NCBI GenBank assembly: GCA_964019695.1
Contig: OZ026516.1
Span: 81,485,018 to 81,549,017, forward strand
Source of the DNA: Loripinus fragilis
Lineage: Eukaryota > Mollusca > Bivalvia > Lucinida > Lucinidae
Direction of reading: 5' to 3'
Length of the DNA stretch: 64,000 nt
Part shown: piece after piece, positions 43,345 to 54,960 of the stretch
Position numbering within the stretch: the first letter of the stretch is position 1
Layout of the letters: each line of letters begins with the position of its first letter
Notes under the pieces: model-generated
The model's database searches: none
The model's input: the letters and a program-made list of their open reading frames with translations, nothing else
What the model was told of the DNA's origin: nothing
Translations under genes and position numbers: made by a program

Positions 43345-45056
43345 CACGGGTGGTAAACCTAGGAACTACCACGAAATTGTGTTAATGTAATTTTGTTCCC
43401 AAGCCACATCCGGGACACGGCGTGGTAGTTTCCAGGCGGAAAATTGGATAAAGAAAGGTTGGTGTCACTTTCATTTTTGTTTCATTTTACAACTAAGAAC
43501 GAACAATGGTGAAATCCGACAATGTGGTTCCGTGTAAATATGTCTCAGCGTCCCCTCTAGCCCAAAATTTTGTTTGAAAAAATATTTTCTTTCTTTAGAT
43601 TCGTGTTTACCCACTGAGCATTGGACCAACTTTTCCCAAAGTTCGAAGGATTTTAGCCCATATCTGTCAAATTAAATGGAATTTAATATCATTTGACGAT
43701 GGAAATGATAAAAGACCCTGCATAAGCATTCCTACACAGAAAAATAAATCTGAGAATTTACTCGTAAACGATTTATGTCCTGTTCGTCCATAGTGGTAGT
43801 TTCCAGCTCATCGTGGTAGTTAAAATGCTATCGTGGTAGTTTCCAAGACTTTGTAGGAATTTAGTAGTAGTTCACATCAGCAGATGTTCACTTTTCAGGG
43901 GCTACTTCATATTTATAAAGACAGGGTGAGTGGGCTGAACATTGAAAACCCCTCTTATTCATACGGAGACCTTTTCAAACAACCTTTAGTCAGACTGCAT
44001 GAACTTTAATTTTAGTGGGCTATTGAAATGATGAGAAGAATGAAAAGAAAGGATATTCACATATTTTGTTTTTGAATAAACATGCTTTTTAATTATAAAA
44101 TATTATGCCCGTTCATCGTCGTACTCACATGTATATTAAAAGTGCCCCAACCCGAGGATATTTCCCTTTTTTCTGAAGCGCAAGTACAAACAATACTTTG
44201 GGCCAGTAGTCTTAGCCTGCCATTTTATCTTAAAGTTGACTGAACATGGAATAACGTAGCAAGTGATGCATTTTTTTTATATCATTTTATTGTCTATTGC
44301 TTGGTCCACTACTGCTCAACTGATGACCTTTTGCTTTAGATTTCCAGAGGTGTTGTTTGGCAGTCCAGGGCATGATCTCCACCTGTCAAGCATCCCATCG
44401 AATATCTTGAGTCCTCAGCTTAGCTTCTTCATGGTGTTGAAAGGAAATTTATTTGTTTACCGTGGTAATTAATTGACGAGTTCGAGGGATATCGTGCGAA
44501 ACAAACAACCACTATAATGTTTTGTAACACTTCAGAAACGTATCCTACAAAGTCTTGGAAACTACCACGATGGCATTTTAACTACCATGATGAGCTGGAA
44601 ACTACCACACAGGACGAACGGGGCATGAATCATTTACGAGTAAATGCTCAGATTTTTTTTCTGTGTAGGAATGTTTATTCAGGGTCTTTTTATCATTTCC
44701 ATCGTCAAATGATATCAAATTCCATTTAATTTGACAGATATGGGCTAAAATCCTTCAAACTTTGGGAAAAGTTGGTCCGATGCTCAGTGGGGAAACACGA
44801 ATCTAAAGAAAGAAAATAACTTTTCAAACAAAATTTTGGGCTAGAGGGGACGCTGAAACATATTTACACGGAACCACATTGTCGGATTTCACCACTGTTC
44901 ATTCTTAGTTGTAAAATAAAACAAAAATGAAAGTGACACTAACCTTTCTTTATCCAATTTTCGGCCTGGAAACTACCACGACGTGTCCTGAATGTGGCTT
45001 GGGAACAAAATTACGTTAACACAATTTCGTGGTAGTTCCTAGGTTTACCACCCGTG
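43345..45056. mobile_element. 1.7-kb foldback transposon with 514-bp arms and 5-bp target duplication
   Basis: CACGGGTGGTAAACCTAGGA begins the left arm (43345-43858) and its inverse ends the right arm (44543-45056). The arms are the same length and clearly homologous throughout. ACCTA is duplicated exactly at 43340-43344 and 45057-45061. The motif AACTACCACGA (or its inverse) occurs about five times per arm, a pattern typical of transposase-binding subterminal repeats. The 684-bp centre has no recognisable transposase. Confidence 0.92.
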
Positions 45057-45061
45057 ACCTA

Positions 45062-46204
45062 GATAACCAGAAGAGCCGCTGATTACTCAGAAAACACGAG
45101 TACCCTTAAAATCAAAAGTCACAACATCAATAGCTTGGGTGTCCATCATAAATTCGAACCATTCAAGCACATTTAAATATCACTGAGCAAACTCTCTAGT
45201 AAGGTGTTATGCATGTTAGCTGTATGCATTGCTTTTACGGCCACAACCATTAATCTGTAAGATACTCTGACGTCGCAAAACATCGACCAAGAGCGTGCAT
45301 GAAGACACATAGAAACGTTGCTTGTCCAGCATTTTGATAATCAACAGAGTCGTTCGAATTTGAATTTCTTTTTTGTCATCACAAGCATTTTAACATTAAT
45401 TAAGTCTAATGATCATCAAAACAATTGATACTGGAAATTCACTTGTGTTTTCTCAGTAAGGGGTGGGGTATAAAATACAGATTTAGTGAACATGTGATGA
45501 AGACATCAGCCATATTTTTATTTTCATCTTTTGTGCAATCGTTGTCATACACAAGCGCAACAAATTAAAACAAAAACGGTGTCAAAATGGTGATAGGTTC
45601 AGGAGAATCGGAGGTTATTCGATTGTTATTTGTTTAATTCAAAGGGAGGTAATTTCAGTTAATTTCGTAAATTAACGGTTTTGAATTGCAATTTTGCTCG
45701 ATTAATAAGCATATTTGATATTTTTAGATGTTTTTTCACCCTTGGACGTTCCTGATTGCCATTTAACGTAAAATGTGTCACGTTTTGATGGTCAACTTGC
45801 TGATGATAGTGGAACGAGCTGTTTTCACTGTAGGTTAAATAACTCTTCCAGATAAGAAGATAAAATCAAATAGTTAACATTTTTTGCATGTCGGAAGTTT
45901 GATAAACATTTTGGTTTAGATTTGCAGCGACATCTTAACTGGATCGAAAAATACAGTACCATGAAAATCGGACGTTTCTTTTTTGTTTGAGTATATATTA
46001 GATCAACACTTTATTTGTTTATTTGAGCAAGGTAAAAACTCATTTTCAAGAATTATATATAGTCTATTATTTAAACGACAAACTGGACTTCACATAATTC
46101 AATATAACAAAAACTGTTCAAAACGAAAATTTTAAAAATACAACGTGTAGATTCACAGCAATCTTATTTTGAGATAATGTGTCAGCACACGAAATTGGGT
46201 ACTT
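45062..46204. other. No gene seen
   Basis: AT-rich, no repeated family recognised, and no open frame with motif support. Confidence 0.4.
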
Positions 46205-46390
46205 ATCACATCAGGGCTCCAGATTAGAGTGCGAATTGGAAAACTATTTTCTTTATTTCTAATCCAAAACATATGTTGTGGGTACTCAAAAGAACCGTCT
46301 CAATGAGACAATTCTTTTGAGCACCCAAAACACATGTTTAAATTGTGGGGTAGAAAAAAATTACAATTTTACGCTCATAAAATTTCCTTA
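46205..46390. mobile_element. Hairpin MITE (CAGGGCTCCAGATTAG), second copy of 16420-16600
   Basis: Ends CAGGGCTCCAGATTAG and CTTATCTGGACC are roughly inverted. The core GTGGGTACTCAAAAGAACCG pairs with TTCTTTTGAGCACCC. A short piece of the family is at 19165-19215. Confidence 0.7.
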
Positions 46391-46499
46391 TCTGGACCTA
46401 TGCACATATGCGCAAATGCATCTAATAAACGCCTATGCTGACAAATTCAGCGAGGCTAGAGATCTAACTTTTTATCTGAGTCTTCATCTACATATATAC

Positions 46500-46555
46500 T
46501 TTCGAATGCTCTGGCGAGTCTGCACATATGCACAGACTCGCCAGAGCCTTCGCAG
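46500..46555. repeat. Short hairpin, GCTCTGGCGAGTCTGCACAT
   Basis: GCTCTGGCGAGTCTGCACAT meets its inverse AGACTCGCCAGAGC within 55 bp. The same phrase recurs in the internal repeats of the 38-40 kb foldback element and near 25200. Confidence 0.75.
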
Positions 46556-46652
46556 CTTGACAATACGATCAGTACCAAAACACGTGTGCCAGCCCAATAG
46601 GTCTATCTGACAATAGCAGTTTTCCAAGTCTTTGCTGTAATAGCTACTGTCG

Positions 46653-46866
46653 TGCCAACCAAAAGTGACAGTGACGAAGTATTTTGTTTACAATTGTTAA
46701 GTAAAACATTAACTTGTACACTCCACTTGAGCTAACGCGAGTCGAGAGATCTCTTGTGTATTAATCCTATCCTGTGGATAGGACTAATAAAGAAGTGATC
46801 TATCGATTCTAAGTCCCTAATAACTTTGTAAACAAAACATGTCGTCACTGTCACTCTTGGCTGGCA
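46653..46866. mobile_element. MITE abutting the TRIM-like gene 3' end
   Basis: TGCCAACCAAAAGTGACAGT (left) and ACTGTCACTCTTGGCTGGCA (right) are inverted ends, each followed inward by a TTTGTTTACA/TGTAAACAAA block. The centre carries TCCTATCCTGTGGATAGGA. It ends 13 bp beyond the TRIM stop codon, so it probably forms part of that gene's 3' UTR. Confidence 0.8.
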
Positions 46867-46879
46867 GGTCAGTACTGTT

Positions 46880-48601
46880 TCATTGTTTTGAAAATATCAA
46901 TATGTCCTCCTTATCCTTCCCACCTACTACAAGTACACCGTAGGTAGATCTATAGTCTAGTCCATGTGGTTTATCAATGCCATCCTTAGACGATACTAGA
47001 ATACTGTGCTTCGAACCATCAGACTTAATGACATGAATGTTGTTGGTGCCTTCACAACAAACGATAGCATTATCACCGTCGTCAACCACGATACCCCTTG
47101 GATATTTCATCTCAGCATCAGAATATGCATACATGAATTTGTCTTCGGTGCTTATGCATATGATCGTGTTTGAATCATAATCTGAAATAAATAGCTTGTT
47201 TCCAACACGATTCGAAGCTATGTAGTATGGTTTTTGTAGCTTCACACCAGATGAGGCTTCGTTGATAGTTTTCAAGGCATTACCATCAGTATCCAGTACT
47301 AATACTTCTGGTGTTCCCTCGTAATGACAGGAAACAAATACGAAATCATTAGCGACTGCGACACCCCAACACCATGCACTTGAACTCAGCTCGACACATC
47401 GACTGGGTTGTAACGTTGGCGTTGTAAAATACTGCAACTTTTTAGCTACTGGATACGTCACGACGACTTCGCTGTCATTCACAAGTGCTATATCCCATGG
47501 TGCGGATGGGGTTCGGGTTGACTCTGTGAGTTTAAATGATGTATTATATAACATCAGTTTTGCGTTGTTATAGTCGCAGATTAAAAATTCACCATTATTC
47601 AAAAATGAAACACCCGATATTTGAATGGGTTTTTTGTCAGCTTCATCTTTGGTGTTCACTTTTGTTGTTTCCGAAAATTGTGCATTCAAGAAAGCTTCTT
47701 TCGGTATCTCAAAGTGTTTTGAAATGCAAACTTTAATTTGGCCTAATGATTTCAAGTCCTCTTCCAAATTTTGAAGTTTTCTGTCTGGCTCAAACTGTAT
47801 GTCAGAGAAAATCATTTTGTTACGCATTTCCTCTATAACACTTCCACAGTCATCCATAGACTTCAGCAATTTAGTTCTGGCGACAAACTTGCTGCGCTTA
47901 TCATTAGATGATTTGGCTGCCTTAAACAATCTTATGTCTGCCTCAAGTAGCTGGATTGTACTTTCTATCGTCCCTTGTACCTTTTCTATCATATCTTCTT
48001 GTATTTGATGTTTATTTTCAAGTTCTTCTAAAGCACATTCGGTAAGATTTTTCAGTAACTGAAACACGTTTTTCATAGTCTTCTGAATGTCGTCTTTACA
48101 TTGTGATTCTTTCTCTTTCAATTCTTTTAAGGATTTCGCTCGTTCATCTTTAAGACTTTTTGCCTTCAATAATAGCTGATTTGCTTTCTCTGAAATTTCT
48201 TGGTAATTATGTTCAGCAATGGTGTGATCGGCTATTTCACCAATCGTTTGCATATTGCATTTCCTATGAGTTACATTTTTACATGTTAAACAAATCATAT
48301 CTTGGTGATCACAGCAATAATAGATGATTTCTCCTTTTTGATTACATAAACAGAGGAACTTTATAGCTGGCTCAAGAGCTGGTTTTCCCTTTTCCTTCAA
48401 AGAGCCCTTCAGGTCAGTTACAGGTTGAACTTTATGAAATCGTGATGCCTTTGGTTTCTTATGTGCTGCTTCACAACTGTCACAGAGATATTCTTCGCAC
48501 TCAGGGCAGTAGATAAGAGCTTCTATAACTACGCCATCTAGTTTGCAAACATCGCACTCATAAGGGAAGCTTTCTTCGGGTCCTTGGCCAAATGATGACA
48601 T
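46880..48601 (-). CDS. TRIM-like protein: two B-boxes, coiled coil, NHL-like propeller; no RING; intronless
   Basis: The 573-residue single-exon product starts MSSFGQGPEESFPYECDVC. A B-box-1-type finger has C16, C19, C32, C35, C40, C43, H47 and H56. A second, B-box-2-type finger follows at about 82-120 (CCDHQDMICLTC, THRKC). Residues about 125-300 are Lys/Glu/Leu-rich and probably coiled coil. About 320-573 holds short repeated blades (GVSFLNNGEFLICDYNNAKL, YPRGIVVDDGDNAIVC) like an NHL or TRIM56-type propeller. TRIM proteins with a RING are ubiquitin ligases; this one lacks a RING, so catalytic activity is doubtful and a scaffold or regulatory role is more likely. Such genes are often expanded in bivalves and linked to innate immunity, which is inference here. 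The ATG sits in a reasonable context (GTCACCATG). CTATTATAG just upstream could be the acceptor of a 5' UTR intron. Confidence 0.9.
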   Translation of the reverse strand: MSSFGQGPEESFPYECDVCKLDGVVIEALIYCPECEEYLCDSCEAAHKKPKASRFHKVQPVTDLKGSLKEKGKPALEPAIKFLCLCNQKGEIIYYCCDHQDMICLTCKNVTHRKCNMQTIGEIADHTIAEHNYQEISEKANQLLLKAKSLKDERAKSLKELKEKESQCKDDIQKTMKNVFQLLKNLTECALEELENKHQIQEDMIEKVQGTIESTIQLLEADIRLFKAAKSSNDKRSKFVARTKLLKSMDDCGSVIEEMRNKMIFSDIQFEPDRKLQNLEEDLKSLGQIKVCISKHFEIPKEAFLNAQFSETTKVNTKDEADKKPIQISGVSFLNNGEFLICDYNNAKLMLYNTSFKLTESTRTPSAPWDIALVNDSEVVVTYPVAKKLQYFTTPTLQPSRCVELSSSAWCWGVAVANDFVFVSCHYEGTPEVLVLDTDGNALKTINEASSGVKLQKPYYIASNRVGNKLFISDYDSNTIICISTEDKFMYAYSDAEMKYPRGIVVDDGDNAIVCCEGTNNIHVIKSDGSKHSILVSSKDGIDKPHGLDYRSTYGVLVVGGKDKEDILIFSKQ

Positions 48602-48944
48602 GGTGACAAGTTAACTATAATAGAAGAACAATAAATATATAAAAGTTAAAGGTACATGCAGTTATATAACATTGTTGTTGTTGATATCATTGTTTAATGT
48701 TGCCTCTTTTAAGTGTGTAGGTTAAAATTTTTTGTGTTGTTTTACAAAATCAACAGAATCTAAGGCGAAGATTTGGTACCAGTAAACTGCATTAAGCCCC
48801 CTGGTGGTTTAGGCTACTGTCCGTTCTAATGCGGTGGTTCTGTTGTTGTTAATTCATTGTTTAGTGTTGCTCCCATTGTTTGTGTCCTTTCTAGTTTTTT
48901 AATCAGAGAGAGCTGCTGTTTTACTTTAAGTGAGTTCCTGATGT
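48602..48944 (+). repeat. Family R copy upstream of the TRIM-like gene
   Basis: ACAGAATCTAAGGCGAAGAT, TTTGGTACCAGTAAACTGCA and CGGTGGTTCTGTTGTTG match the R copies at 39000 and 40590. The copy resumes at 49130-49440 after an apparent SINE insertion. Confidence 0.65.
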
Positions 48945-49110
48945 CTCTTACGACATTAAGCCGCAGCAAGTGTAAAGCATCGCTGGAGGTATTCTCATGC
49001 CATGGAATCGAACCTGGGCCGCCCTGGTACAAGACCAATGCTCTGACGCAGTTGTCAGAGATTGATTATAAGCTAGAAGCTATGCGAAATCTACTCTGTG
49101 TAGATATGTA
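48945..49110 (-). mobile_element. tRNA-derived SINE-like fragment, third family
   Basis: Minus-strand reading gives a tRNA-like stretch with GCGTCAGAGC and the B-box CCAGGTTCGATTCCATGG. It sits between the two parts of an R-family copy. Only one copy is in the window, so the borders are uncertain. Confidence 0.5.
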
Positions 49111-49129
49111 AGGCGAGAGTGCTGGTCGA

Positions 49130-49440
49130 TAACATAGTGTTCTATGGCTATTCCTCACGGTGCCATGGATTGATCTGCAGTGTGTGATTGTGGTATTTAT
49201 GATCAAACTACTTAGCTAACACTTTTTGTGTATGTTGGGTCCTTGTTTTGTGTTGTATTCCTTTGTATCCTTTCTAGTTTTGCAAACACCTTGCTGGAAG
49301 AAAGAGCTAGTTGTGGACACCTTAATATTGTTCTTGCTGGCATGTGGGTGTCTGTGTTTTATGTCTCTTGCTCGTGGTGTCATGGATTTGTCTGTGGTCT
49401 ATGATTGTGGCATTTGCTGGTAACACTCACTTGTTTTGGC
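49130..49440 (+). repeat. Family R copy, second part
   Basis: GGCTATTCCTCACGGTGCCA and the repeated TTTCTAGTTTTGCAA..GTCTCTTGCTCGTGGTG phrases match the R family tail, partly duplicated. Confidence 0.6.
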
Positions 49441-49606
49441 TCTTTTTAAATCCTTGTATATTGCTGTCCATATACAATTCAAAGACTCCAAGTGTTGTTT
49501 GACAATGTTTGTCAAAGTGGCTCTATCCTATCCATCAATCCGCTTGGTTAATGGTCTGAAAGATATGTATCTAACTTTTTTTTTAGAATTAACCTTTCCT
49601 AAAACC

Positions 49607-49826
49607 ACGCCTACTTAAAATCTTTGCTAACAACGTCATCTGCTGATAAACTTCGCAAACAGTTTGGAACCAAATCAGGTCTGACAAAACGTCGGGCTTG
49701 ATCCGGATCGAAACTGTTTTATACTTTGATGGTATTCCTGAAAGAAATTTTCGAAAACGTTTATTTGAAAATAAAATCAGCATGTTATAAAACGCATGAA
49801 AATTACCCAGCATGCAAAGAGTTAAA
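49607..49826. mobile_element. ACTCTTTGC-family MITE copy
   Basis: GATAAACTTCGCAAACAGTT, GACAAAACGTCGGGCTTGAT and the right end AGCATGCAAAGAGTTAA match 37370-37570 in order. The left end is eroded. Confidence 0.65.
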
Positions 49827-51540
49827 CAGCCTATGCATCGCCGCAAATTAAATGTGGGAGATTGAACACGTATGAGTTTGCTTGTGGGACTATGCGGAGT
49901 TCTCATTGCATTGGTCAGTTATATACTATCATGTGACTTTTGAGTGACATTTGAGACATGGTTCGTGTCGCTTTTGGTAGTGGAGAGGCAGTTGGCCTCA
50001 TGCAGTGCATCAGTCTACTTGTTTTCCACAAGCCATGAGAATATGGCGCAGAATTATTATTTCAACTATTCAGTCTCGTGCACAAAGTTGGATTTTTTGG
50101 GCTCTGGACAATCACAGATGATTAACGATTAACCCATAATTAAAAGCTTAGCATACTTTTTGTGGGACATAGAACAGTGCAGACCCAGAACAGACGACAC
50201 AGAACGCGGCGTCTGAATGTGATGAAACGAAGAAACCCAAAGGCGCTAAAGAAAAAAGAAAACCATTGAAACTAAGACGACTCAGCTAAAAATGGTAACA
50301 TGGCTGATTTGAAACTTTGACCATCACTTTGTAGCTCAAATAACATTATTTGTCATTATTTTGGAAGTATTATAAAAATAGAATAAAGCTACATACTTCG
50401 TTATTTTTTCGTTGTTGTGTATAGTCACAATTAAAGCAGAATGCTCCTATACATATTTCGTCTTCCTTATATTCGGTATTAACATAGGTTTATCGTATGG
50501 ATTTTGATCTGTGTAAACACTTTATTTTATTTATCAAATAACATCACGTGACTATTGTACCTTGGGTAGATTGTAAAACTACACATTTTCAGGTCGATCT
50601 ATTGGATTTCTGTCATAATAAAGAATTATTTTATCTAATTATCCAGCCTACAAGTTATAATTTTTAAGGTGGTGCCACACTGGTTGGCATATGTGTTCAA
50701 AATTTTCCGTACTTTTTAAATGTTAAAATATGGCTTAAAGGTATTATTTTACGACCAAAAAATCACCACCTTTTATAAAAAGTTATTTGATTTTAAAAGT
50801 TGAAAATTCGGATTTAAAAAAAACAAAACAAAAAACCCCAAACAATTTCTTATATTTTAAACAATATAACAAGAAAAGATACATACTTTTTGTAGAGCAT
50901 ACTCTACTTGTTATTGACCGACAAATTTAAACAGAAAACAGCGAAATAACACGAATATCGAAGTTACATTTAACAAACACACTTTTTAATATATATTACG
51001 GCCAAAATAACTTTACATCTTAAATATTATTTAATGATTTCGCGTAATGTAACTAGAGTAACCAAAAACGCATTACTTTGAAGGGATTTTTAAAGAAACT
51101 TTCTATCCATTTGAAAAGCATACGTTGCAATGCCTTTTCAAGCTTTCGGCCCCTCTTTGAAGCAACAGCTCACAAATGAGAACATCTTTAAAAATATTAT
51201 TTCCCATTTTCACTGTAATATTTTGTTTTTCATAAGTCTCTGGACGTAGACATTTATGGAAATGGGTTTGTTTAGACAGCAACAATATTTTATATTGTTG
51301 AAATAACGAATTGAGACGCTGTACATATTCAACAAAGACATAGTAACCAGCCGTATTTCAACTCTAGTCCGTATATCTAAAATGAAAAGGAGTTTCCATT
51401 ATTCCCTTAATAATTATCCTTCTTCGTTTTGAATGGGAATTCCTTTTGATCATCAACTGTGATTACTATTTTTAATCACACGTATGGGAAATTGACAGTA
51501 AAACCAAGATAAACAAGATATGATTAGAAACTACCAACTG
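49827..51540. other. No gene seen
   Basis: AT-rich sequence. A short Lys-rich frame around 50210-50290 (KKPKGAKEKRKPLKLRR) has no partner exons and is not called. Confidence 0.4.
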
Positions 51541-51544
51541 GCGT

Positions 51545-52110
51545 GGGGACATCATGGTCAGTGTTATTGAATGTGTCTTATCATAAGAAATATCATTTTT
51601 TTGTGGTTTAGGGGTGGGATCTGAAATAATTCCCAGATATGAAGCCTTTAATGAAGTGAACCAGGTCCCAGGGGGACTTCCCTGTTAGTGTTATTGAGTG
51701 CGTCTTGTCACAAGAAACATGAATATATATGGTTAATGGGTGGGGATCTGAACAGTTTCAAAGGTACTAAGCCTTTTATGAAATGAATAGGGTGGAGCAC
51801 ACGCGGGAACGCCCGAGAGGACTACCCCATCAGTGTTATTGAATGTGCCTTATCATGAGGAATAACATTATATATGATTTAGGGGTGGGGATCTGTACAG
51901 CTTCCGGGATATTAAGCCGTTTATGAAGTGAACAGGGTGAGGCAAACCCAGGCACGCCCTGGGGGACTTTCCCGTCAGTGTTATTGAAGGCACCTTATCA
52001 TACGAAACATGAATATGTATGGTTAAGGGGTGGGTATCTCAACTGTTTTTGAGATAGTAAGCCTTTTGTGAAGCGAAAGGGGCGGGGCATGCACAGGCAC
52101 AAAAGTGATT
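51545..52110 (+). repeat. Tandem array of ~140-bp units (AGTGTTATTGA)
   Basis: AGTGTTATTGAAT-type starts recur near 51560, 51697, 51832 and 51977, each followed by CTTATCA..GAAACAT, GGGGTGGGGATCTG and TAAGCCTTTTATGAA. Units differ by 10-20 percent by eye, so it is an older array. Confidence 0.85.
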
Positions 52111-53260
52111 GTTTTGAGTCTTAAATTCACAAAAAAGTGCATAATCACGCTAACATAATATCATCCAGTTATTTAATATTGTACATGTATAATAAAATAA
52201 AGCAAATGGGGTGAAATTTGTATATTTTGCATTCAGACCATTAACAAGACCTAATTGAACATTTCTGAGTATTTGGAAGAAATATTTATTTAGGTGATAT
52301 TTTTTGTGCTGGCATGTGGGGTAAAGCCACAACAGTATTGCCTTGAAATATCATATCATATCAGATATTGGAAAATATATTCCATTGGTTCAGAAATATT
52401 ATTAGATTCACAGTAAAAGCAATGCCAGATTGTTTTTGTCAAGTAAACCCAGGTATGGAATTACAATTCGCAAGGCTGAAAAGAAAACTCAGATCTACGT
52501 TTATTTGGGTAGTATCAAAACACATATAAAATCTCGATTCTTATCATAAGGCAGCAAACTTGCTACATGTTTTCATAATGTGCTGATGTTGCTCTATATT
52601 TTAAGCCTAACTTGGTCTTTCTAATCCTTGGAGTAAACGAACTTCTTATTTTTGGTCTGTAGGAGTACAGAGATTTAGTAGTATGTTATGTTTATTTTTT
52701 TGCGCTTTTTCATTAGTTTTAAATATGATTTTCACGTTGACGTTGAAAGAATGATAAAAATATCTGCATCGATGGTTTAAAAATTTATATGGCAAGATAC
52801 CTCTTCAGTAGGGAATAATTGCCGATATTTGTAGGTTACTGTCAATTAATCTAATATTTGTAGGTAGGTCAACTAAACTAATATTTGTAGGTTATGGTCA
52901 CTGTTTTAGATTTTTGTTGCACCAGGCATGGCATGTATGACATTAGCTTTTTAAATATGCAGCATTTGGGCCCAGGGCATCGTTCTGACTCGAGCTTTCG
53001 CGAGATTCCAGCAATCATGTACCCTAGAAGCATCACTATATATATTTTGGAATAGCATTGGTTCCTTAAGCCAAACGCTTTACTGAACTCAGCTGACCAA
53101 AGACATAACAAAGTATAAACACCCCCATTTTTTCTTCTCAATTTCTTTAAAAATCCTCATGTTATAATTTATATCTAATGTGTCTTCTTTCACTTCGTCG
53201 TATATCTTTTTTAAAACATATTTCTTGTTTATTACGCCGTTTCCACCAAAAATGAATTTT
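52111..53260. other. No gene; short direct repeats
   Basis: CTAATATTTGTAGGT occurs three times near 52850-52890. No open frame with motif support. Confidence 0.45.
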
Positions 53261-53264
53261 GTTT

Positions 53265-53411
53265 TCTTATTTCTCTATGAAAATATTTGTATTGGAGCAC
53301 TTTGGAAGTGTCTCGCAGAAAGAATTCAAATGTGGACATACAACGCATGTATTATGGCTACCCCGTTCCCCTCTCTCCCCCCCTCAAAACAGCAAAAAAC
53401 AAAACAAAACA

Positions 53412-53455
<44 letters not shown>

Positions 53456-54290
53456 GCCAAACAAAACAGCATACAGCCCCCAAAACAACAACGACACACC
53501 CCAATACGGACTCCAGGGAACAGATTTTTTTATTAATTAGGGGCATATAGTTCTCCCCTAAAACGCTGTTTTAATCCGGTTAAACTTGAGACTCTCTTTA
53601 ATGAGGGTCTGGATGGGGGGGTCTGGTATTCACTATTCATTAAAAATTTAGCCCATTATTCATCTCATTAAAATTTTGTGTTATTCATTAAAATAAGATT
53701 TATTATTCATTAAAAGTAAGAAAGGTGGCAAAGATATCTGATAATTCACTATTCATTAATTTTTTCTTCAATTCATTAAAAAATCGGAATATTCATTAAT
53801 TTTTAGGCCCTCATTATTCACTATTCATTATTTTTTTGGCTCATTATTCACTATTCATTATAAAAAAGGGCCATTATTCACTAATCGTTATACCCAATCC
53901 AGACCCTCTTTAATAGCATGGCGGCTTTTTGAAGAACCTGGAAATGTATTTTTGTGCTAAATCACCTTGAGTATTATTCAGCCTATCACTTTATCTAACA
54001 TGACGCGTCTGAGTGCCTGTATCGGTCCACATGACTGATAAGAAAAAATATCACAATGGTCATAAAGCCTACAAAAAGTTAGTGAGTATGACGAGGAAAT
54101 GCCAGAATCACAGATTACAGACCAACCTACGCCACCGTTAGGAAGAGACACAGAACAACAACAACCACACGACAGCAAGTACAACCAGCTCTCTCTTCCT
54201 CAGCAATGTATATTGCAAAACTAGAAAGGACACTGAGTATTGCATTACAAAACAAGGACCAAGCACAAAATACCCACTTTGGCGTAGCTC
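53265..54290 (-). repeat. Inverted partner of 40590-41195 plus 41801-42060 (family R with flank)
   Basis: Reading the minus strand reproduces the order seen at 40.6-42.1 kb but without the Ty3 pol remnant between the two halves. A (CAA)n microsatellite lies at about 53412-53454. A 306-bp insertion sits at 53603-53908. Confidence 0.75.
53603..53908. mobile_element. 306-bp insertion with GAGGGTCTGGAT ends and proven empty site
   Basis: Ends GAGGGTCTGGAT and ATCCAGACCCTC are inverted, and TTTAAT is duplicated at 53597-53602 and 53909-53914. The paralogous segment at 41140-41170 has one uninterrupted copy (ATTAAAGAGGGTATC, reversed). The inside is a series of ATTCATTAAAA / TTATTCACTATTCATTA repeats. 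Confidence 0.9.
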
Positions 54291-54299
54291 CCATTACGC

Positions 54300-54960
54300 A
54301 TTTATGCACGTGCATTTACCACGGGGCTCACACGTTTTACTCATGCTAATAGGGAAACATGAAAAAATATTCTTGTCTGAAACCATAAGACTTAGAGCCT
54401 TGATATTTGGTATGTAGCATCATCTAGTGGACCTCTACCAAGTTTGTTCAAATGATGCCCCTGTGGTAAAAAAAATGGTCCACCACGGGGCTCACATGTT
54501 TTACTTATGCTTATATAGAGAAACATGATAAAACATCTTCTTGTCTGAAACCGCAAGGCTTGGAGCCTTGGTATTTAGAGGTCCTCTACCAAGTTTGTTC
54601 AAATTATGCCCCTGTGGATAAAAATGGGCCCGACCGGGACCATGTGTTTTACATAGGTTTTTATATAGGGAAAACATGAACAATTTTCTCGTCTGAAACC
54701 ACAAGGCCTAGAGCCTTGCTATTTGGTATGTAGCGTCACATAGTAGAACTCTCTACCAAGTTTGTTAAAATGGTGCCCCTGGGGCCGAAACAGGTTCACA
54801 TGTTTTACATAGGCTTATATTTAAGGAAAACATGAAAAAACTCTTCTTGTCGGAAAGCACAAGGCCTAGAGTGTTGTTTATTTTGGTATGTAGCATCACC
54901 TTCTACCAAGTTTGTTCAATTTATGGCCCTGGGGGAAAAAATGACCACCCCGGTCGTTAC
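54300..54960 (+). repeat. Tandem array of ~165-bp units (GAAACATGAAAAA..ACCAAGTTTGTTCAAAT)
   Basis: CTCACATGTTTTAC-like starts recur near 54325, 54490, 54640 and 54796, each followed by CTTGTCTGAAACC, AGAGCCTTG, GTATGTAGCATCA and TACCAAGTTTGTTCAAA. There are four imperfect units. Confidence 0.85.

Noticed and set aside
50205..50290. Lys-rich mini-frame (KKPKGAKEKRKPLKLRR)
   Set aside because: Too short, no start context and no neighbouring exon.
51545..52110. CRISPR-like repeat array
   Set aside because: Units are contiguous 140-bp tandem repeats without spacers in a eukaryotic sequence.
53180..53536. Protein with poly-Gln/Thr/Asn tract
   Set aside because: All three forward frames are open only because of a CAA microsatellite inside a dispersed repeat.
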